The position numbers were made by a program, and so were the translations under genes. DNA of 64,000 bases. Source: Kluyvera sp036759925 (lineage in GTDB: Bacteria; Pseudomonadota; Gammaproteobacteria; Enterobacterales; Enterobacteriaceae). The stretch covers positions 248,001 through 312,000 of the forward strand of contig NZ_JAPKIB010000004.1 of NCBI RefSeq assembly GCF_036759925.1, read 5' to 3'. The notes under the pieces were generated by a model. It was given only the letters and a program-made list of their open reading frames with translations. It made no database searches and was not told the origin of the DNA. This document shows, piece by piece, positions 1 through 8,742 of this stretch. Within the stretch, counting starts at the first letter, position 1. Each line of letters starts with the position of its first letter.

Positions 1-342
1 GAGTCGCATCTGCTGATTTCCGTGATTAAACCGCTGTACGGTCTGGAAATTTGTCTGCTGCTGGTCTCGGTCTTTAAATATATTGCTGAGCATTTCGATA
101 AACGCGTCAACGCCACCATGTATTTATTGGGTTACCAGGCCATGTTGTATATCGGTAACGTCGTGGTCTCTTCGCCGGCAGGTTTATTATACGACCGCAT
201 TGGATTTGAAAAGACCTATATCATCATGGGGGGAATTGCGCTGTTCTTTACGCTGATCTCAGCATTCACGTTATCCGCCTGTAAACGTCAGAATCATCGC
301 CAGCCTGCACTTGATGTCGCTGAAAATGGTATTTCTAAATAA
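1..342 (+). CDS. C-terminal part of a LacY-type sugar permease (MFS, oligosaccharide:H+ symporter)
   Basis: The reading frame is open from base 1, so the gene starts before the window and only the last 113 residues are seen. They show three hydrophobic helices and the sequence FKYIAEHF followed by a tail (GLLYDRIGFEKTYI, then LISAFTLS) that matches the end of LacY, MelY and RafB permeases. Such proteins import oligosaccharides with protons across the inner membrane. The GH88 hydrolase 25 bases downstream suggests that the cargo is an unsaturated uronyl disaccharide or similar glycan fragment; that is inference from context. Family assignment is fairly secure, substrate is not. Confidence 0.8.
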   Translation, partial: ESHLLISVIKPLYGLEICLLLVSVFKYIAEHFDKRVNATMYLLGYQAMLYIGNVVVSSPAGLLYDRIGFEKTYIIMGGIALFFTLISAFTLSACKRQNHRQPALDVAENGISK

Positions 343-367
343 GCCTTACTGAATGAAGGAACCGAAT

Positions 368-1558
368 ATGTTAAACCCTATCGTTGAGGAAATCCTGCGT
401 GAATTTCCGGGTGCTCCCGTTAATCTTCAGACGTTTAACGATGAGCTGTGCTCGGCGCGTAGCCATGTCCTTAAGCTGATTAGCCGTCATTTAACGGATT
501 TCGGTGATAAATTTCCGGGCGAAGCCTGCGTGGACGGCTACTATCCGCTGACCGAAAACGTTGAATGGACGACCAGCTTCTGGACCGGACAGCTGTGGCT
601 GGCCTGGGAGATGACCGGCGAGGAGAAATACCGGGCGTTGGCAGAGCAGCACGTGCGCTCGTTCGGTCTGCGTATTGCGGGGCGCTGCGACACCAATACT
701 CATGACCTGGGCTTCCTGTACACGCTCTCCTGCGTGTCGGCCTGGCGTTTGACCGGTAATCGCGATGCGCGTGGCTTCTCTTTGCAAGCGGCGGAAGCCC
801 TGCTGGAGCGCTTCCATCGTAAAGCGGAAATTATTCAGGCCTGGGGTGTGCTGACCGACCCGGAGCAGGCGGGGCGCATGATTATCGACTGCACCATGAA
901 TCTGCCGCTGCTCTACTGGGCGACGGAACAGACCGGCGATCCGCGATTTGCCGATGCCGCGCGCGCTCACGTGCGCCAGTCGGCAAAATATCTGGTGCGT
1001 GAAGATGCTTCGACCTACCACACCTACTATATGGACGTGCAGACAGGCGCGCCGCGCTTTGGTAAAACCCAGCAGGGCTATGCCGACGACTCTTGCTGGT
1101 CGCGCGGGCAGGCGTGGGGCATTTACGGCTTTATGCTGAGCTTCCTGTATACCGGCGACCGAGAGCTGATTAGCCTGTCGAAAAAGCTGGCGAACTACTT
1201 CCTCAACCGCCTGCCGGAAGACTATGTCTGTCATTGGGATCTGGCGCTGGTCGGCACCGATGCGCTGCGTGATTCATCCTCAGCGGCGATTGCGGTGTGC
1301 GGCCTGCTGGAACTGGTGAAGCATCTGCCGACCACCGATCCGGACCGCGAGCGCTATCAGCAGTGGGCGATGGGGATTATGTCATCGCTGTCGAAGCACT
1401 ATCTGATGGGCGTGGACGAACCGGGTACCGGCGTGCTGAAACATTCGGTGTATCACTTCGCGAGCGATAAGGGTGTGGATGAGTGCTGTAGCTGGGGGGA
1501 TTATTTCTATGTGGAAGCGCTGGTGCGCATGACGCAGAGTTGGAAGCTGTACTGGTAA
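368..1558 (+). CDS. GH88 unsaturated glucuronyl hydrolase-like protein
   Basis: A 396-residue protein of the (alpha/alpha)6-barrel GH88 family, which removes the unsaturated uronic acid left at the non-reducing end by polysaccharide lyases. Conserved blocks are visible: FWTGQLWLAWE (71-81), THDLGFLY (111-118), IIDCTMNLPLLYWA (172-185) and QGYADDSCWSRGQAW. Asp113 and Asp174 are 61 residues apart, the spacing of the catalytic pair Asp88/Asp149 in Bacillus unsaturated glucuronyl hydrolase. No signal peptide is seen, so it should act in the cytoplasm on sugars brought in by the upstream permease. The start at 368 follows AAGGA by seven bases; an in-frame ATG at 353 is less well placed. GH105 is the alternative family, but the motifs fit GH88 better. 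Confidence 0.85.
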   Translation: MLNPIVEEILREFPGAPVNLQTFNDELCSARSHVLKLISRHLTDFGDKFPGEACVDGYYPLTENVEWTTSFWTGQLWLAWEMTGEEKYRALAEQHVRSFGLRIAGRCDTNTHDLGFLYTLSCVSAWRLTGNRDARGFSLQAAEALLERFHRKAEIIQAWGVLTDPEQAGRMIIDCTMNLPLLYWATEQTGDPRFADAARAHVRQSAKYLVREDASTYHTYYMDVQTGAPRFGKTQQGYADDSCWSRGQAWGIYGFMLSFLYTGDRELISLSKKLANYFLNRLPEDYVCHWDLALVGTDALRDSSSAAIAVCGLLELVKHLPTTDPDRERYQQWAMGIMSSLSKHYLMGVDEPGTGVLKHSVYHFASDKGVDECCSWGDYFYVEALVRMTQSWKLYW

Positions 1559-1579
1559 ATCGATAGCTACCTTTAACAC

Positions 1580-1651
1580 GTAGCCCGGACGAGGTGCGTA
1601 AGCACCGACGCCGGGGATGTCCCCGGCGTCACTGCGTTCGGCCGGGCTACG
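1580..1651. repeat. REP-like palindrome (BIME type)
   Basis: Two convergent arms, GTAGCCCGGACGAGG and CGGCCGGGCTAC, enclose an inner CGCCGGGG / CCCCGGCG hairpin. Five further copies of the same family occur in this window. It lies between the convergent GH88 gene and ygiN, where such elements commonly stabilise mRNA ends or bind gyrase/IHF. Confidence 0.8.
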
Positions 1652-1665
1652 TTAATGCGTCAGTC

Positions 1666-1980
1666 TTAAACGCCTGATTCCAGAATACGAATGGTCGTAT
1701 CGAGCACGTCGGCTTTCACCGCTTCGCTCCAGGCTTTCATGTGCGGCGTCTGCAGGTGCGCTTCAAGGTGCGCCACGCTTTCCCACACTTCAACCATCAC
1801 GATAGAGTCCGGTGCGGTGGTCTGGAAGCTCACGTTTGCGGCGTGAACAACCATCGGCGCGTAGCCGTGGCAGCCGTCTTCTTTCAGCACGGTTGGGATA
1901 ATTTTGGTGAACTGATCCAGCACCGCCTGACGGTGATGTTGTCCTGGACGAGTACGGATTTCAGCAATAATGGTCAACAT
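1666..1980 (-). CDS. ygiN: Quinol monooxygenase YgiN
   Basis: A 104-residue antibiotic-biosynthesis-monooxygenase (ABM) fold protein beginning MLTIIAEIRTRPGQ, the typical start of YgiN. The family oxidises menadiol to menadione without a cofactor; with MdaB it is proposed to form a quinone redox cycle. It lies just downstream of mdaB on the same strand with a 30-base gap, the arrangement found in E. coli, and is probably cotranscribed. Length is normal and no oddities are seen. Confidence 0.93.
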   Translation of the reverse strand: MLTIIAEIRTRPGQHHRQAVLDQFTKIIPTVLKEDGCHGYAPMVVHAANVSFQTTAPDSIVMVEVWESVAHLEAHLQTPHMKAWSEAVKADVLDTTIRILESGV

Positions 1981-2010
1981 GATTAACTCCTTCTAATTCC
2001 AGGCTAACAG

Positions 2011-2592
2011 TTAAGCAAAAATCTTCCCAAGATGCTCGCGGTATTCTGCAACATAACGTGGAACGTCAGGCATTTTAATCACGTCGTTGGTGATAAAGGT
2101 CGGCAGCGCTTCCATTCCCAGGAACTGGTTGGCTTTGTGGAACGGCAGGTAAACGCCGTCAACGCCCACGCCGTGGAAGAACTGATCTTTATCGGTAAAG
2201 GCTTCCATTGGGGCGTTCCAGGTCAGGGACAACATATAGGTTTTACCCTGAATCAGGCCGCCGGAACCATATTTTTTGCTGGCGTCGGAGCGGGTACGAC
2301 CATCGCTGGCGTACAGAGAACCGTGACCTTCGGTGAACACGTCATCGATATATTTTTTCACGGTCCACGGTGCGCCCATCCACCAGCCTGGCATCTGCCA
2401 GATAACGGTGTCGGCCCACAGGAAGTTTTGGACTTCGGCTTTGACGTCATAGTCGCCGTCCGCGCGAACCACTTTAACATCATGCCCGAGGTCGCGCAGG
2501 TAGGTCTCCGCGACTTCAGTCAGGGTGTCGTTCAACTGGCCGTTAGAATGGCCGAATTTTTTCGCACCGTTAACAATCAGAATGTTGCTCAT
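2011..2592 (-). CDS. mdaB: NADPH:quinone reductase MdaB
   Basis: A 193-residue flavodoxin-like protein (MSNILIVNGAKKFGHSNGQL at the N-terminus, the FAD phosphate-binding loop region) with the WQMPGWWMGAPWTVKKY signature of the MdaB/QR2 family. It reduces quinones by two electrons with NADPH in the cytoplasm, which avoids semiquinone radicals. It is the first gene of a probable mdaB-ygiN unit. Its promoter region carries three copies of an 8-base repeat (separate entry). Length equals that of the E. coli protein. Confidence 0.93.
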   Translation of the reverse strand: MSNILIVNGAKKFGHSNGQLNDTLTEVAETYLRDLGHDVKVVRADGDYDVKAEVQNFLWADTVIWQMPGWWMGAPWTVKKYIDDVFTEGHGSLYASDGRTRSDASKKYGSGGLIQGKTYMLSLTWNAPMEAFTDKDQFFHGVGVDGVYLPFHKANQFLGMEALPTFITNDVIKMPDVPRYVAEYREHLGKIFA

Positions 2593-2652
2593 TATAAATC
2601 CTCAAAAGTTGGCTTTTGAGGGGCATGATACTCGCCTTGCTGTAACGATTAA

Positions 2653-2690
2653 ATGTGCAAAATGTGCAAAGTCTTTTGCTAAATGAGCAA
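2653..2690. promoter_or_regulatory. Triplicated ATGTGCAA-type repeat in the mdaB promoter region
   Basis: On the plus strand ATGTGCAA occurs at 2653-2660 and 2662-2669, and ATGAGCAA at 2683-2690. Read on the mdaB strand these are TTGCTCAT, TTGCACAT and TTGCACAT. The close direct spacing immediately upstream of mdaB suggests an operator for an unidentified regulator. The repeats are seen; the role is inference. Confidence 0.4.
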
Positions 2691-2697
2691 TAATTAG

Positions 2698-4047
2698 CTA
2701 CCCACGAATGGTCACTTCAAAGCCGCCGCCGGATGCGTTAGCAAACGTCGCCGTCATCCCATGCAGCGCCGCAATGCGCTGCACAATCGATAACCCGAGC
2801 CCGCTGCCGGTTTCATCCTGCCCCGGCGGGCGATAGAAACGTTCGCCGATGCGCGCCAGCGCTTCCGGGCTGATGCCCGGCCCGTTATCGCGGACGCTGA
2901 AACCGTGGTCGTCGAGCGTTACGTCCACCACGCTGCCCGCGGGGCTGTAGCGCACGGCGTTATCCAGCAGATTACGCACCAGCAGGCTCATCAGCAGCGG
3001 CTGGGCGGTGCGGGTAACCTGCTGCGTGTTCAGGTGCAGGCGAATCTCGATGCCCGCTTTTTGCGCGGTGTGGTAGATGTCCATCACTGAAGATTGCAGC
3101 AGATCGCCGAGATTCACCGGCTGCACGTCCGCCAGTTGTTCCAGCGAATCGAGGCGGGAAAGGGTCAGCAGTTGCTCCACCAGGCGCGTGGCGCGGTCGA
3201 TGCCGGCATGCAGCTGCATCAGCGCCTTTTGCTGGCTTTCCGGGTCGTCCTGCGACAGTTGTGCCACTTCGGCCTGTACCCGCAGTGCGGTGAGCGGGCT
3301 GCGCAGCTCATGGGCGGCATCGGAGGTGAAGCGGCGCTCGCGAGTCAGCATATCGTGGATACGGCGGAACAGCAGGTTGAGCGCGTCCAGCATCGGGCGT
3401 ACTTCGTTTGGCACGCCGTGCGTATCCAGCGGCTCACCGGAGTCCGGGTGGCGCTGGCGTAGAGTACGGGTTATTTTTTTGAGCGGCGCCAGCTCGCGGC
3501 TAATCAACAGAATCAGCAGCAAAAAGGTCACCGGTAGGGCAATCAGCCACGGTGTCAGCTGGCTGGTGATGATATCCAGCGCCATCTCCTTGCGGTAATC
3601 CCACTCCTGGCCGACCACGATGCGATATTTTTTATCGGCCGTGGTCAGCCACAAAAAGCGCCAGCTATCGTCATCGTTGCTCAGCGGGCCATCGTCAAAG
3701 CCTTCGCGGCGATAGCTATAAGGGATGTACGGCCCGTTCTCACCGTCGTGCAGCACCATCTTGCCGTCGACGGTGTAGATGGCGAACGCCAGCGCGTCAT
3801 CATCAAGATGCCCGTGTTTGACCTTCTTCGGCGCGCGAATCCACTGGCGCGAAGTGGGCAGGTCGGCGAAATCCATTGCGCTGATGCGTTTGGCAAACAG
3901 CATTTGCTGGGTATCGAACAGCTTATCCAGCTTGTCGGTGGTCTGTTTCCAGGCGATGGCGCTGGCAAAACACCAGGCCACGGCGGAGAGCAGCATAAAC
4001 AGCAGCGTCAGGCGAACGCGGAGGCTCAGACGGCGGAACAGGTTCAT
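2698..4047 (-). CDS. qseC: Sensor histidine kinase QseC
   Basis: A 449-residue inner-membrane sensor kinase. Membrane segments lie at about 12-32 and 163-183 and flank a periplasmic sensing domain. The HisKA H-box SDAAHELRSPLTAL puts the phospho-accepting histidine at 246, and the ATPase domain shows N (LVRNLLDNAVRYS), G1 (VRDNGPGIS) and G2 (GSGLGLSIV) boxes. QseC responds to autoinducer-3 and catecholamines in E. coli and phosphorylates QseB. Its ATG overlaps the qseB stop codon (ATGA), so the two genes are translationally coupled. Length and motifs are normal. Confidence 0.95.
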   Translation of the reverse strand: MNLFRRLSLRVRLTLLFMLLSAVAWCFASAIAWKQTTDKLDKLFDTQQMLFAKRISAMDFADLPTSRQWIRAPKKVKHGHLDDDALAFAIYTVDGKMVLHDGENGPYIPYSYRREGFDDGPLSNDDDSWRFLWLTTADKKYRIVVGQEWDYRKEMALDIITSQLTPWLIALPVTFLLLILLISRELAPLKKITRTLRQRHPDSGEPLDTHGVPNEVRPMLDALNLLFRRIHDMLTRERRFTSDAAHELRSPLTALRVQAEVAQLSQDDPESQQKALMQLHAGIDRATRLVEQLLTLSRLDSLEQLADVQPVNLGDLLQSSVMDIYHTAQKAGIEIRLHLNTQQVTRTAQPLLMSLLVRNLLDNAVRYSPAGSVVDVTLDDHGFSVRDNGPGISPEALARIGERFYRPPGQDETGSGLGLSIVQRIAALHGMTATFANASGGGFEVTIRG

Positions 4048-4703
4048 TGGTCACCCAACGTGTAGCCGATACCGTGGACGGTGCGGATAAAGTGGCTGCC
4101 GAGTTTGCGGCGCAGATGGTGGACGTGCACTTCAATGGCGTTGCTGGTGACCTCTTCATCCCAGCTGTAGAGCTTCTCTTCAATCAGCTTGCGCGGCAGC
4201 ACTCGCCCGGCGTTGCGCAGCAGCAGTTCCAGCAAGGCAAACTCTTTCGGCTTCAGTATGAGTGGTTCGTTGTTCAAGGTGGCGGTCAGGCGATTGGGAT
4301 CCAGCTCCACCTCGCCGTGGCGCAGCACGCTGCTCGGCTGGCCGTGGGCGCGGCGAATCAGCGCCTCCAGACGGGCGGCGACTTCAATCAGCGCGAACGG
4401 TTTGCAGAGATAGTCGTCAGCGCCTAAGCGCAGCCCTTCGACGCGCTGGCTCAGTGCATCGCGGGCGGTAAGAATGAGCACCGGTTCGCGGCGGGACTTT
4501 TCGCGCCACTCGCGCAGAATATCCAGCCCGTCGATGCCGGGCAGCGTCAGGTCAAGGATCACCGCGTCGTAAGGGGCGCTATAGAGCGCAATTTTTCCCT
4601 CTTCACCGCGGGTAAACCAGTCAATGCTGAAGCCCATTTTGCCGAGCCCGGTTTTGATGCCGTCGCCGATAAGCTTGTCATCTTCCACTAATAAAATACG
4701 CAT
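4044..4703 (-). CDS. qseB: Response regulator QseB
   Basis: A 219-residue OmpR-type response regulator with a receiver domain (MRILLVEDD start, phospho-acceptor Asp51 in VILDLTLPG, Lys near 101) and a C-terminal winged helix (NAIEVHVHHLRRKLG). It is the partner of QseC and controls motility, envelope and its own operon in E. coli. The start at 4703 follows AAGGAG by six bases; the longer open frame to 4769 has no ribosome-binding site. A pair of TTAAGAA repeats lies in the shared control region with ygiW. Confidence 0.95.
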   Translation of the reverse strand: MRILLVEDDKLIGDGIKTGLGKMGFSIDWFTRGEEGKIALYSAPYDAVILDLTLPGIDGLDILREWREKSRREPVLILTARDALSQRVEGLRLGADDYLCKPFALIEVAARLEALIRRAHGQPSSVLRHGEVELDPNRLTATLNNEPLILKPKEFALLELLLRNAGRVLPRKLIEEKLYSWDEEVTSNAIEVHVHHLRRKLGSHFIRTVHGIGYTLGDQ

Positions 4704-4786
4704 CTGCTGCTCCTTGCCTGCTGCCCTGTCTACCAAGTAAAGCGCGCCTGTACTGCCTATGTACAGCAATAATAAATCTTTTTTTG

Positions 4787-4806
4787 CCTTAAGAAGTTGT
4801 TAAGAA
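4787..4806. promoter_or_regulatory. Candidate QseB/PmrA-type binding site between qseB and ygiW
   Basis: TTAAGAA occurs at 4789-4795 and again at 4800-4806, an 11-base period that places both on one face of the helix. PmrA and QseB recognise tandem CTTAAG/TTAAG half-sites, and both flanking genes are known QseB targets in E. coli. The repeats are seen; binding is inferred. Confidence 0.5.
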
Positions 4807-4853
4807 ATAGCGGGTGTAATAGTGCTCATACACCACAAAAGGGAGAACAAATC

Positions 4854-5249
4854 ATGAAGAAACTTGCTGCTATCGCCGCTATCCTGGCCCTGGCTTCTGC
4901 ACCAGCATTTGCCGCCACTCAGGGCGGATTTTCCGGCCCGTCCAGCACCACGACGACGCAGACCGGCGGCTTCGTTGGCCCTAACGGCACCGTGACCACT
5001 GCGGCGAACGCCAAAACCATGCGTGATGACACCTGGGTAACGCTGCGTGGCAACATCATTGAGCGCGTTTCCGACGATCTGTATATTTTTAAAGATGCCA
5101 GCGGCACCGTAAATGTGGATATTGATCACAAGCGCTGGAACGGCCAGACCATCACCCCGCAGGATGTGGTTGAAATCCAGGGCGAAGTGGATAAAGACTG
5201 GAACTCCGTTGAAATCGACGTGAAGCAGATCCGCAAAGTGAATCCATAA
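4854..5249 (+). CDS. ygiW: Periplasmic OB-fold (BOF) protein YgiW
   Basis: A 131-residue exported protein with a clear signal peptide (MKKLAAIAAILALASAPAFA, cleavage before ATQGG) and the BOF domain: GGFSGPS...GGFVGPNG, then WVTLRGNIIERVSDDLYIF and VVEIQGEVDKDW. YgiW is a stress-responsive periplasmic OB-fold protein, also described as VisP. It binds small ligands or peptidoglycan and is induced by peroxide or cadmium. The start at 4854 follows GGGAG and gives an intact signal peptide. It is divergent from qseBC, whose regulator probably controls it. Confidence 0.92.
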   Translation: MKKLAAIAAILALASAPAFAATQGGFSGPSSTTTTQTGGFVGPNGTVTTAANAKTMRDDTWVTLRGNIIERVSDDLYIFKDASGTVNVDIDHKRWNGQTITPQDVVEIQGEVDKDWNSVEIDVKQIRKVNP

Positions 5250-5323
5250 TCCCCTAAGACTGCGCAAGATCGGTCAGGATTCACTGCGGCCAGGTGGGCA
5301 GAATGTCCCGCAAGGAGGCAGTG

Positions 5324-6190
5324 ATGAGTGACTTATTAAGCGCGGCTTATTCCGAACGCCTGCGGCGCGTTTGCGACCACATTGAGCGTCATCTGGATGA
5401 GCCTCTCTCGCTTGAGGCGTTAAGCCGGATGGCGCACAGTTCGCCATTTCATTTCCATCGGCAATTTACCGCCTGGAGCGGCCTGCCGCTGTATCGCTAT
5501 ATCCAGTGGTTACGCCTGCGCCGCGCCTCGTGGCGGCTGGCGTTTAATCCGCAGGATAAGGTTATCGATATTGCGCTGGATGCCGGGTTTCAGAACCCGG
5601 AGTCGTTCACTCGTGCCTTTAAAACCGCGTTTGGCCAAAGCCCACGTCAGTTCCGACAAACTCCGGACTGGGCGGCCTGGCACCAGCGCGTTCCTAAACT
5701 GGCTTTACAGGAGCAGCACGTAATGGACGTGAAAATTGTTGAATTTCCGCAAACCAACGTCGCCATGTTGACCCATCAGGGGCATCCGGATCGGGTGAAC
5801 GACAGCGCGGCAACCTTTATTGAGTGGCGACGCACCACCGGGCTTTCGCCGGTGGCGAGCAGCCAGACCTACGGTATGGCCTGGCACGACCCGCAGACCA
5901 CGCCGCCGGAGCAGTTTCGCTTTGATATCTGCGGCAGTGTGTCTGAACCGATACCGGAGAATACGTTTGGCGTGGTCAACGCTGAGATTCCCGGCGGGCG
6001 ATGCGCGGTCTTGCGCCATCAGGGCTCGCTGGACTCGCTGTCGGACAGCGTCTGGTCTCTATTCCGCGAGTGGCTGCCGGGCAGCGGCGAGACGCCGCGC
6101 GACTTCCCGGTCTTTTTCCAGTACCTCAACTTTGTCCATGAGGTGCCGGAACATGCGCTGCTGACGGATATTTATTTACCGCTTCGTTAA
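5324..6190 (+). CDS. AraC-family regulator with GyrI-like ligand domain
   Basis: A 288-residue protein with an N-terminal double helix-turn-helix of AraC/XylS type (about 10-110; AHSSPFHFHRQFTAWSG, then AGFQNPESFTRAFKTAFGQSP) joined to a GyrI/SbmC-like effector domain (about 130-288). This is the architecture of Rob and of multidrug-sensing AraC regulators. It probably binds hydrophobic cations or drugs and controls nearby or efflux genes; the targets cannot be read here. The start at 5324 has GGAGG six bases ahead. It sits just upstream of parC but is separated from it by a long inverted repeat. Confidence 0.85.
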   Translation: MSDLLSAAYSERLRRVCDHIERHLDEPLSLEALSRMAHSSPFHFHRQFTAWSGLPLYRYIQWLRLRRASWRLAFNPQDKVIDIALDAGFQNPESFTRAFKTAFGQSPRQFRQTPDWAAWHQRVPKLALQEQHVMDVKIVEFPQTNVAMLTHQGHPDRVNDSAATFIEWRRTTGLSPVASSQTYGMAWHDPQTTPPEQFRFDICGSVSEPIPENTFGVVNAEIPGGRCAVLRHQGSLDSLSDSVWSLFREWLPGSGETPRDFPVFFQYLNFVHEVPEHALLTDIYLPLR

Positions 6191-6201
6191 CCCGCTCCCA
6201 A

Positions 6202-6238
6202 CCTATCTCACGGTTTGTGACTCAGACCGTGAGATAGG
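6202..6238. terminator. Perfect 13-bp inverted repeat after the AraC-type gene
   Basis: CCTATCTCACGGT at 6202-6214 pairs exactly with ACCGTGAGATAGG at 6226-6238 across an 11-base loop. It lies 12 bases past the regulator stop and ahead of parC. No T-run follows, so it may be a weak terminator, an mRNA-stabilising hairpin or an operator. Confidence 0.5.
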
Positions 6239-6300
6239 GTATTATCTGCGGCAATATTGCCGTCCGAACGGTCAGCATGCAGATTGAGGATCCACTGTTA

Positions 6301-8559
6301 ATGAGCGATATGGCAGAGCGCCTTGCGCTACATGAATTTACGGAAAACGCCTACTTAAACTATTCCATGTACGTCATCATGGATCGCGCGTTGCCGTTTA
6401 TTGGCGATGGCCTGAAACCGGTGCAGCGCCGCATTGTTTACGCAATGTCGGAACTGGGGTTGAACGCCACCGCAAAATTTAAAAAATCCGCCCGTACCGT
6501 TGGTGACGTACTGGGTAAGTACCATCCGCACGGCGATAGCGCCTGTTACGAAGCGATGGTGCTGATGGCGCAGCCGTTCTCCTACCGTTACCCGCTGGTC
6601 GATGGCCAGGGGAACTGGGGGGCACCGGACGATCCGAAATCGTTCGCAGCGATGCGTTATACCGAATCCCGCCTGTCGAAATATTCCGAGCTGCTGTTAA
6701 GCGAGCTGGGGCAGGGCACGGCTGATTGGGTGCCGAACTTTGACGGCACCATGCAGGAGCCGAAAATGCTGCCTGCGCGCCTGCCTAACATCCTGCTGAA
6801 CGGCACCACCGGCATCGCCGTCGGTATGGCGACGGACATTCCGCCGCACAACCTGCGTGAAGTGGCGAAAGCCGCGATTACCCTGATTGAAAAACCGCAG
6901 ACCACGCTCGACGAGGTGCTGGATATCGTTCAGGGCCCGGACTACCCGACCGAGGCGGAAATCATTACCTCGCGCGCGGAAATCCGCAAAATTTACCAGA
7001 ACGGCCGTGGCTCCGTGCGCATGCGCGCGGTGTGGAATAAAGAAGATGGTGCGGTAGTGATTACCGCGCTGCCGCATCAGGTTTCCGGCGCCAAAGTGCT
7101 GGAACAGATAGCCGCCCAGATGCGTAACAAAAAGCTGCCGATGGTCGATGACCTGCGCGACGAATCTGACCACGAAAACCCGACCCGTCTGGTTATCGTG
7201 CCGCGTTCCAACCGCGTGGACATGGATCAGGTGATGAACCACCTGTTCGCCACCACCGATCTGGAAAAGAGCTACCGCATCAACCTGAACATGATCGGGC
7301 TGGATGGTCGTCCGGCGGTGAAAAACCTGCTGGAGATCCTCACCGAATGGCTGGCGTTCCGCCGCGACACCGTCCGTCGTCGCCTGAACTACCGCCTCGA
7401 GAAAGTGCTTAAACGCCTGCATATCCTCGAAGGTTTGCTGGTGGCGTTCCTCAACATCGATGAAGTGATCGAGATAATCCGTCACGAAGATGAGCCGAAG
7501 CCGGCGCTGATGTCGCGCTTTGGCATCAGCGAAACCCAGGCGGAAGCGATCCTCGAGCTGAAATTGCGCCACCTGGCGAAGCTCGAAGAGATGAAGATCC
7601 GCGGCGAGCAGGATGATTTAGCCAAAGAGCGCGATCATCTGCAGGCGATCCTGGCGTCCGAACGTAAGATGAGTAACCTGCTGAAGAAAGAGCTGCAGGC
7701 CGATGCCGAAGCCTTTGGCGACGATCGTCGTTCTCCGCTGCGCGAGCGCGAAGAAGCGAAAGCGATGAGCGACCATGACATGCTGCCGTCCGAACCGGTG
7801 ACCATCGTGCTGTCGCAGATGGGCTGGGTACGTAGCGCGAAAGGCCATGACATTGATGCTCAGGGGCTGAACTATAAGTCTGGCGATAGCTGGAAATCGT
7901 CGGTGAAAGGCAAGAGCAACCAGCCGGTTGTGTTTGTCGACACCACCGGCCGCAGCTACGCCATCGACCCGATTACGCTGCCGTCCGCCCGTGGGCAGGG
8001 CGAGCCGCTGACCGGCAAGCTGACGCTGCCGCCTGGCGCGACCGTCGAGCACATGCTGATGGAAGGCGACGATACCAAGCTGCTGATGGCTTCCGACGCG
8101 GGCTACGGTTTCCTGTGTACCTTCAACGACCTGGTCGCACGTAACCGTGCCGGTAAGGCGCTGATTTCACTGCCGGATAACGCACACGTGATGCCGCCGG
8201 TGGTGATTGAAGACGAGAGCGATATGCTGCTGGCGATCACCTCCGCAGGCCGCATGCTGATGTTCCCGCTGAGCGACCTGCCGCAGCTGTCGAAAGGTAA
8301 GGGCAACAAGATTATCAACATCCCGGCAGCGGAAGCCGCCAGCGGTGTCGATAGCCTGGCGCACCTTTACGTGCTGCCGCCGCAGAGCACGCTGACCTTC
8401 CACGTGGGCAAGCGTAAGATCAAACTGCGCCCGGAAGAGCTGCAAAAAGTGACGGGTGAACGCGGTCGTCGCGGCACCCTGATGCGCGGCCTGCAAAAAA
8501 TCGATCGCGTTGAGATTGATTCACCGCAGCGCGCCTCGGCGGGCGACAGCGAAGAGTAA
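6301..8559 (+). CDS. parC: DNA topoisomerase IV subunit A (ParC)
   Basis: A 752-residue protein, the same length as E. coli ParC. It cuts and rejoins DNA with ParE to decatenate daughter chromosomes. The catalytic tyrosine is Tyr120 (FAAMRYTESRL). The quinolone-resistance region reads HPHGDSACYE with Ser80 and Glu84 intact, so the usual fluoroquinolone-resistance substitutions are absent. The C-terminal beta-pinwheel begins near residue 500. The start at 6301 (MSDMAERLA) matches the family; an upstream in-frame ATG at 6277 would add eight residues and is unlikely. It is followed by plsC, as in E. coli. Confidence 0.98.
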   Translation: MSDMAERLALHEFTENAYLNYSMYVIMDRALPFIGDGLKPVQRRIVYAMSELGLNATAKFKKSARTVGDVLGKYHPHGDSACYEAMVLMAQPFSYRYPLVDGQGNWGAPDDPKSFAAMRYTESRLSKYSELLLSELGQGTADWVPNFDGTMQEPKMLPARLPNILLNGTTGIAVGMATDIPPHNLREVAKAAITLIEKPQTTLDEVLDIVQGPDYPTEAEIITSRAEIRKIYQNGRGSVRMRAVWNKEDGAVVITALPHQVSGAKVLEQIAAQMRNKKLPMVDDLRDESDHENPTRLVIVPRSNRVDMDQVMNHLFATTDLEKSYRINLNMIGLDGRPAVKNLLEILTEWLAFRRDTVRRRLNYRLEKVLKRLHILEGLLVAFLNIDEVIEIIRHEDEPKPALMSRFGISETQAEAILELKLRHLAKLEEMKIRGEQDDLAKERDHLQAILASERKMSNLLKKELQADAEAFGDDRRSPLREREEAKAMSDHDMLPSEPVTIVLSQMGWVRSAKGHDIDAQGLNYKSGDSWKSSVKGKSNQPVVFVDTTGRSYAIDPITLPSARGQGEPLTGKLTLPPGATVEHMLMEGDDTKLLMASDAGYGFLCTFNDLVARNRAGKALISLPDNAHVMPPVVIEDESDMLLAITSAGRMLMFPLSDLPQLSKGKGNKIINIPAAEAASGVDSLAHLYVLPPQSTLTFHVGKRKIKLRPEELQKVTGERGRRGTLMRGLQKIDRVEIDSPQRASAGDSEE

Positions 8560-8563
8560 TATA

Positions 8564-8589
8564 TTTCCCCCGTCGTCAGGCGGGGGAAA
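8564..8589 (+). terminator. GC-rich hairpin after parC
   Basis: TTTCCCCCG (8564-8572) pairs with CGGGGGAAA (8581-8589) across an 8-base loop, just past the parC stop. The downstream tract is A-rich rather than T-rich, so termination on the plus strand may be weak. Confidence 0.4.
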
Positions 8590-8742
8590 AATTACCGTGA
8601 AACCGTTGTTAATTCAGCCGTTGCGATTAACAATACCCCTTTGCAGGGGTCTGCAAGTAACAAAGCCCTGTCCGGTCTATATATCCTGTCAGCACCCGTC
8701 TGATCGGTATCATTCTAAGTGGTTCAGGGTTCAGAGGACGCT

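Noticed and set aside
6529..6560. Possible quinolone-resistance mutation in parC
   Set aside because: Ser80 and Glu84 are the wild-type residues.
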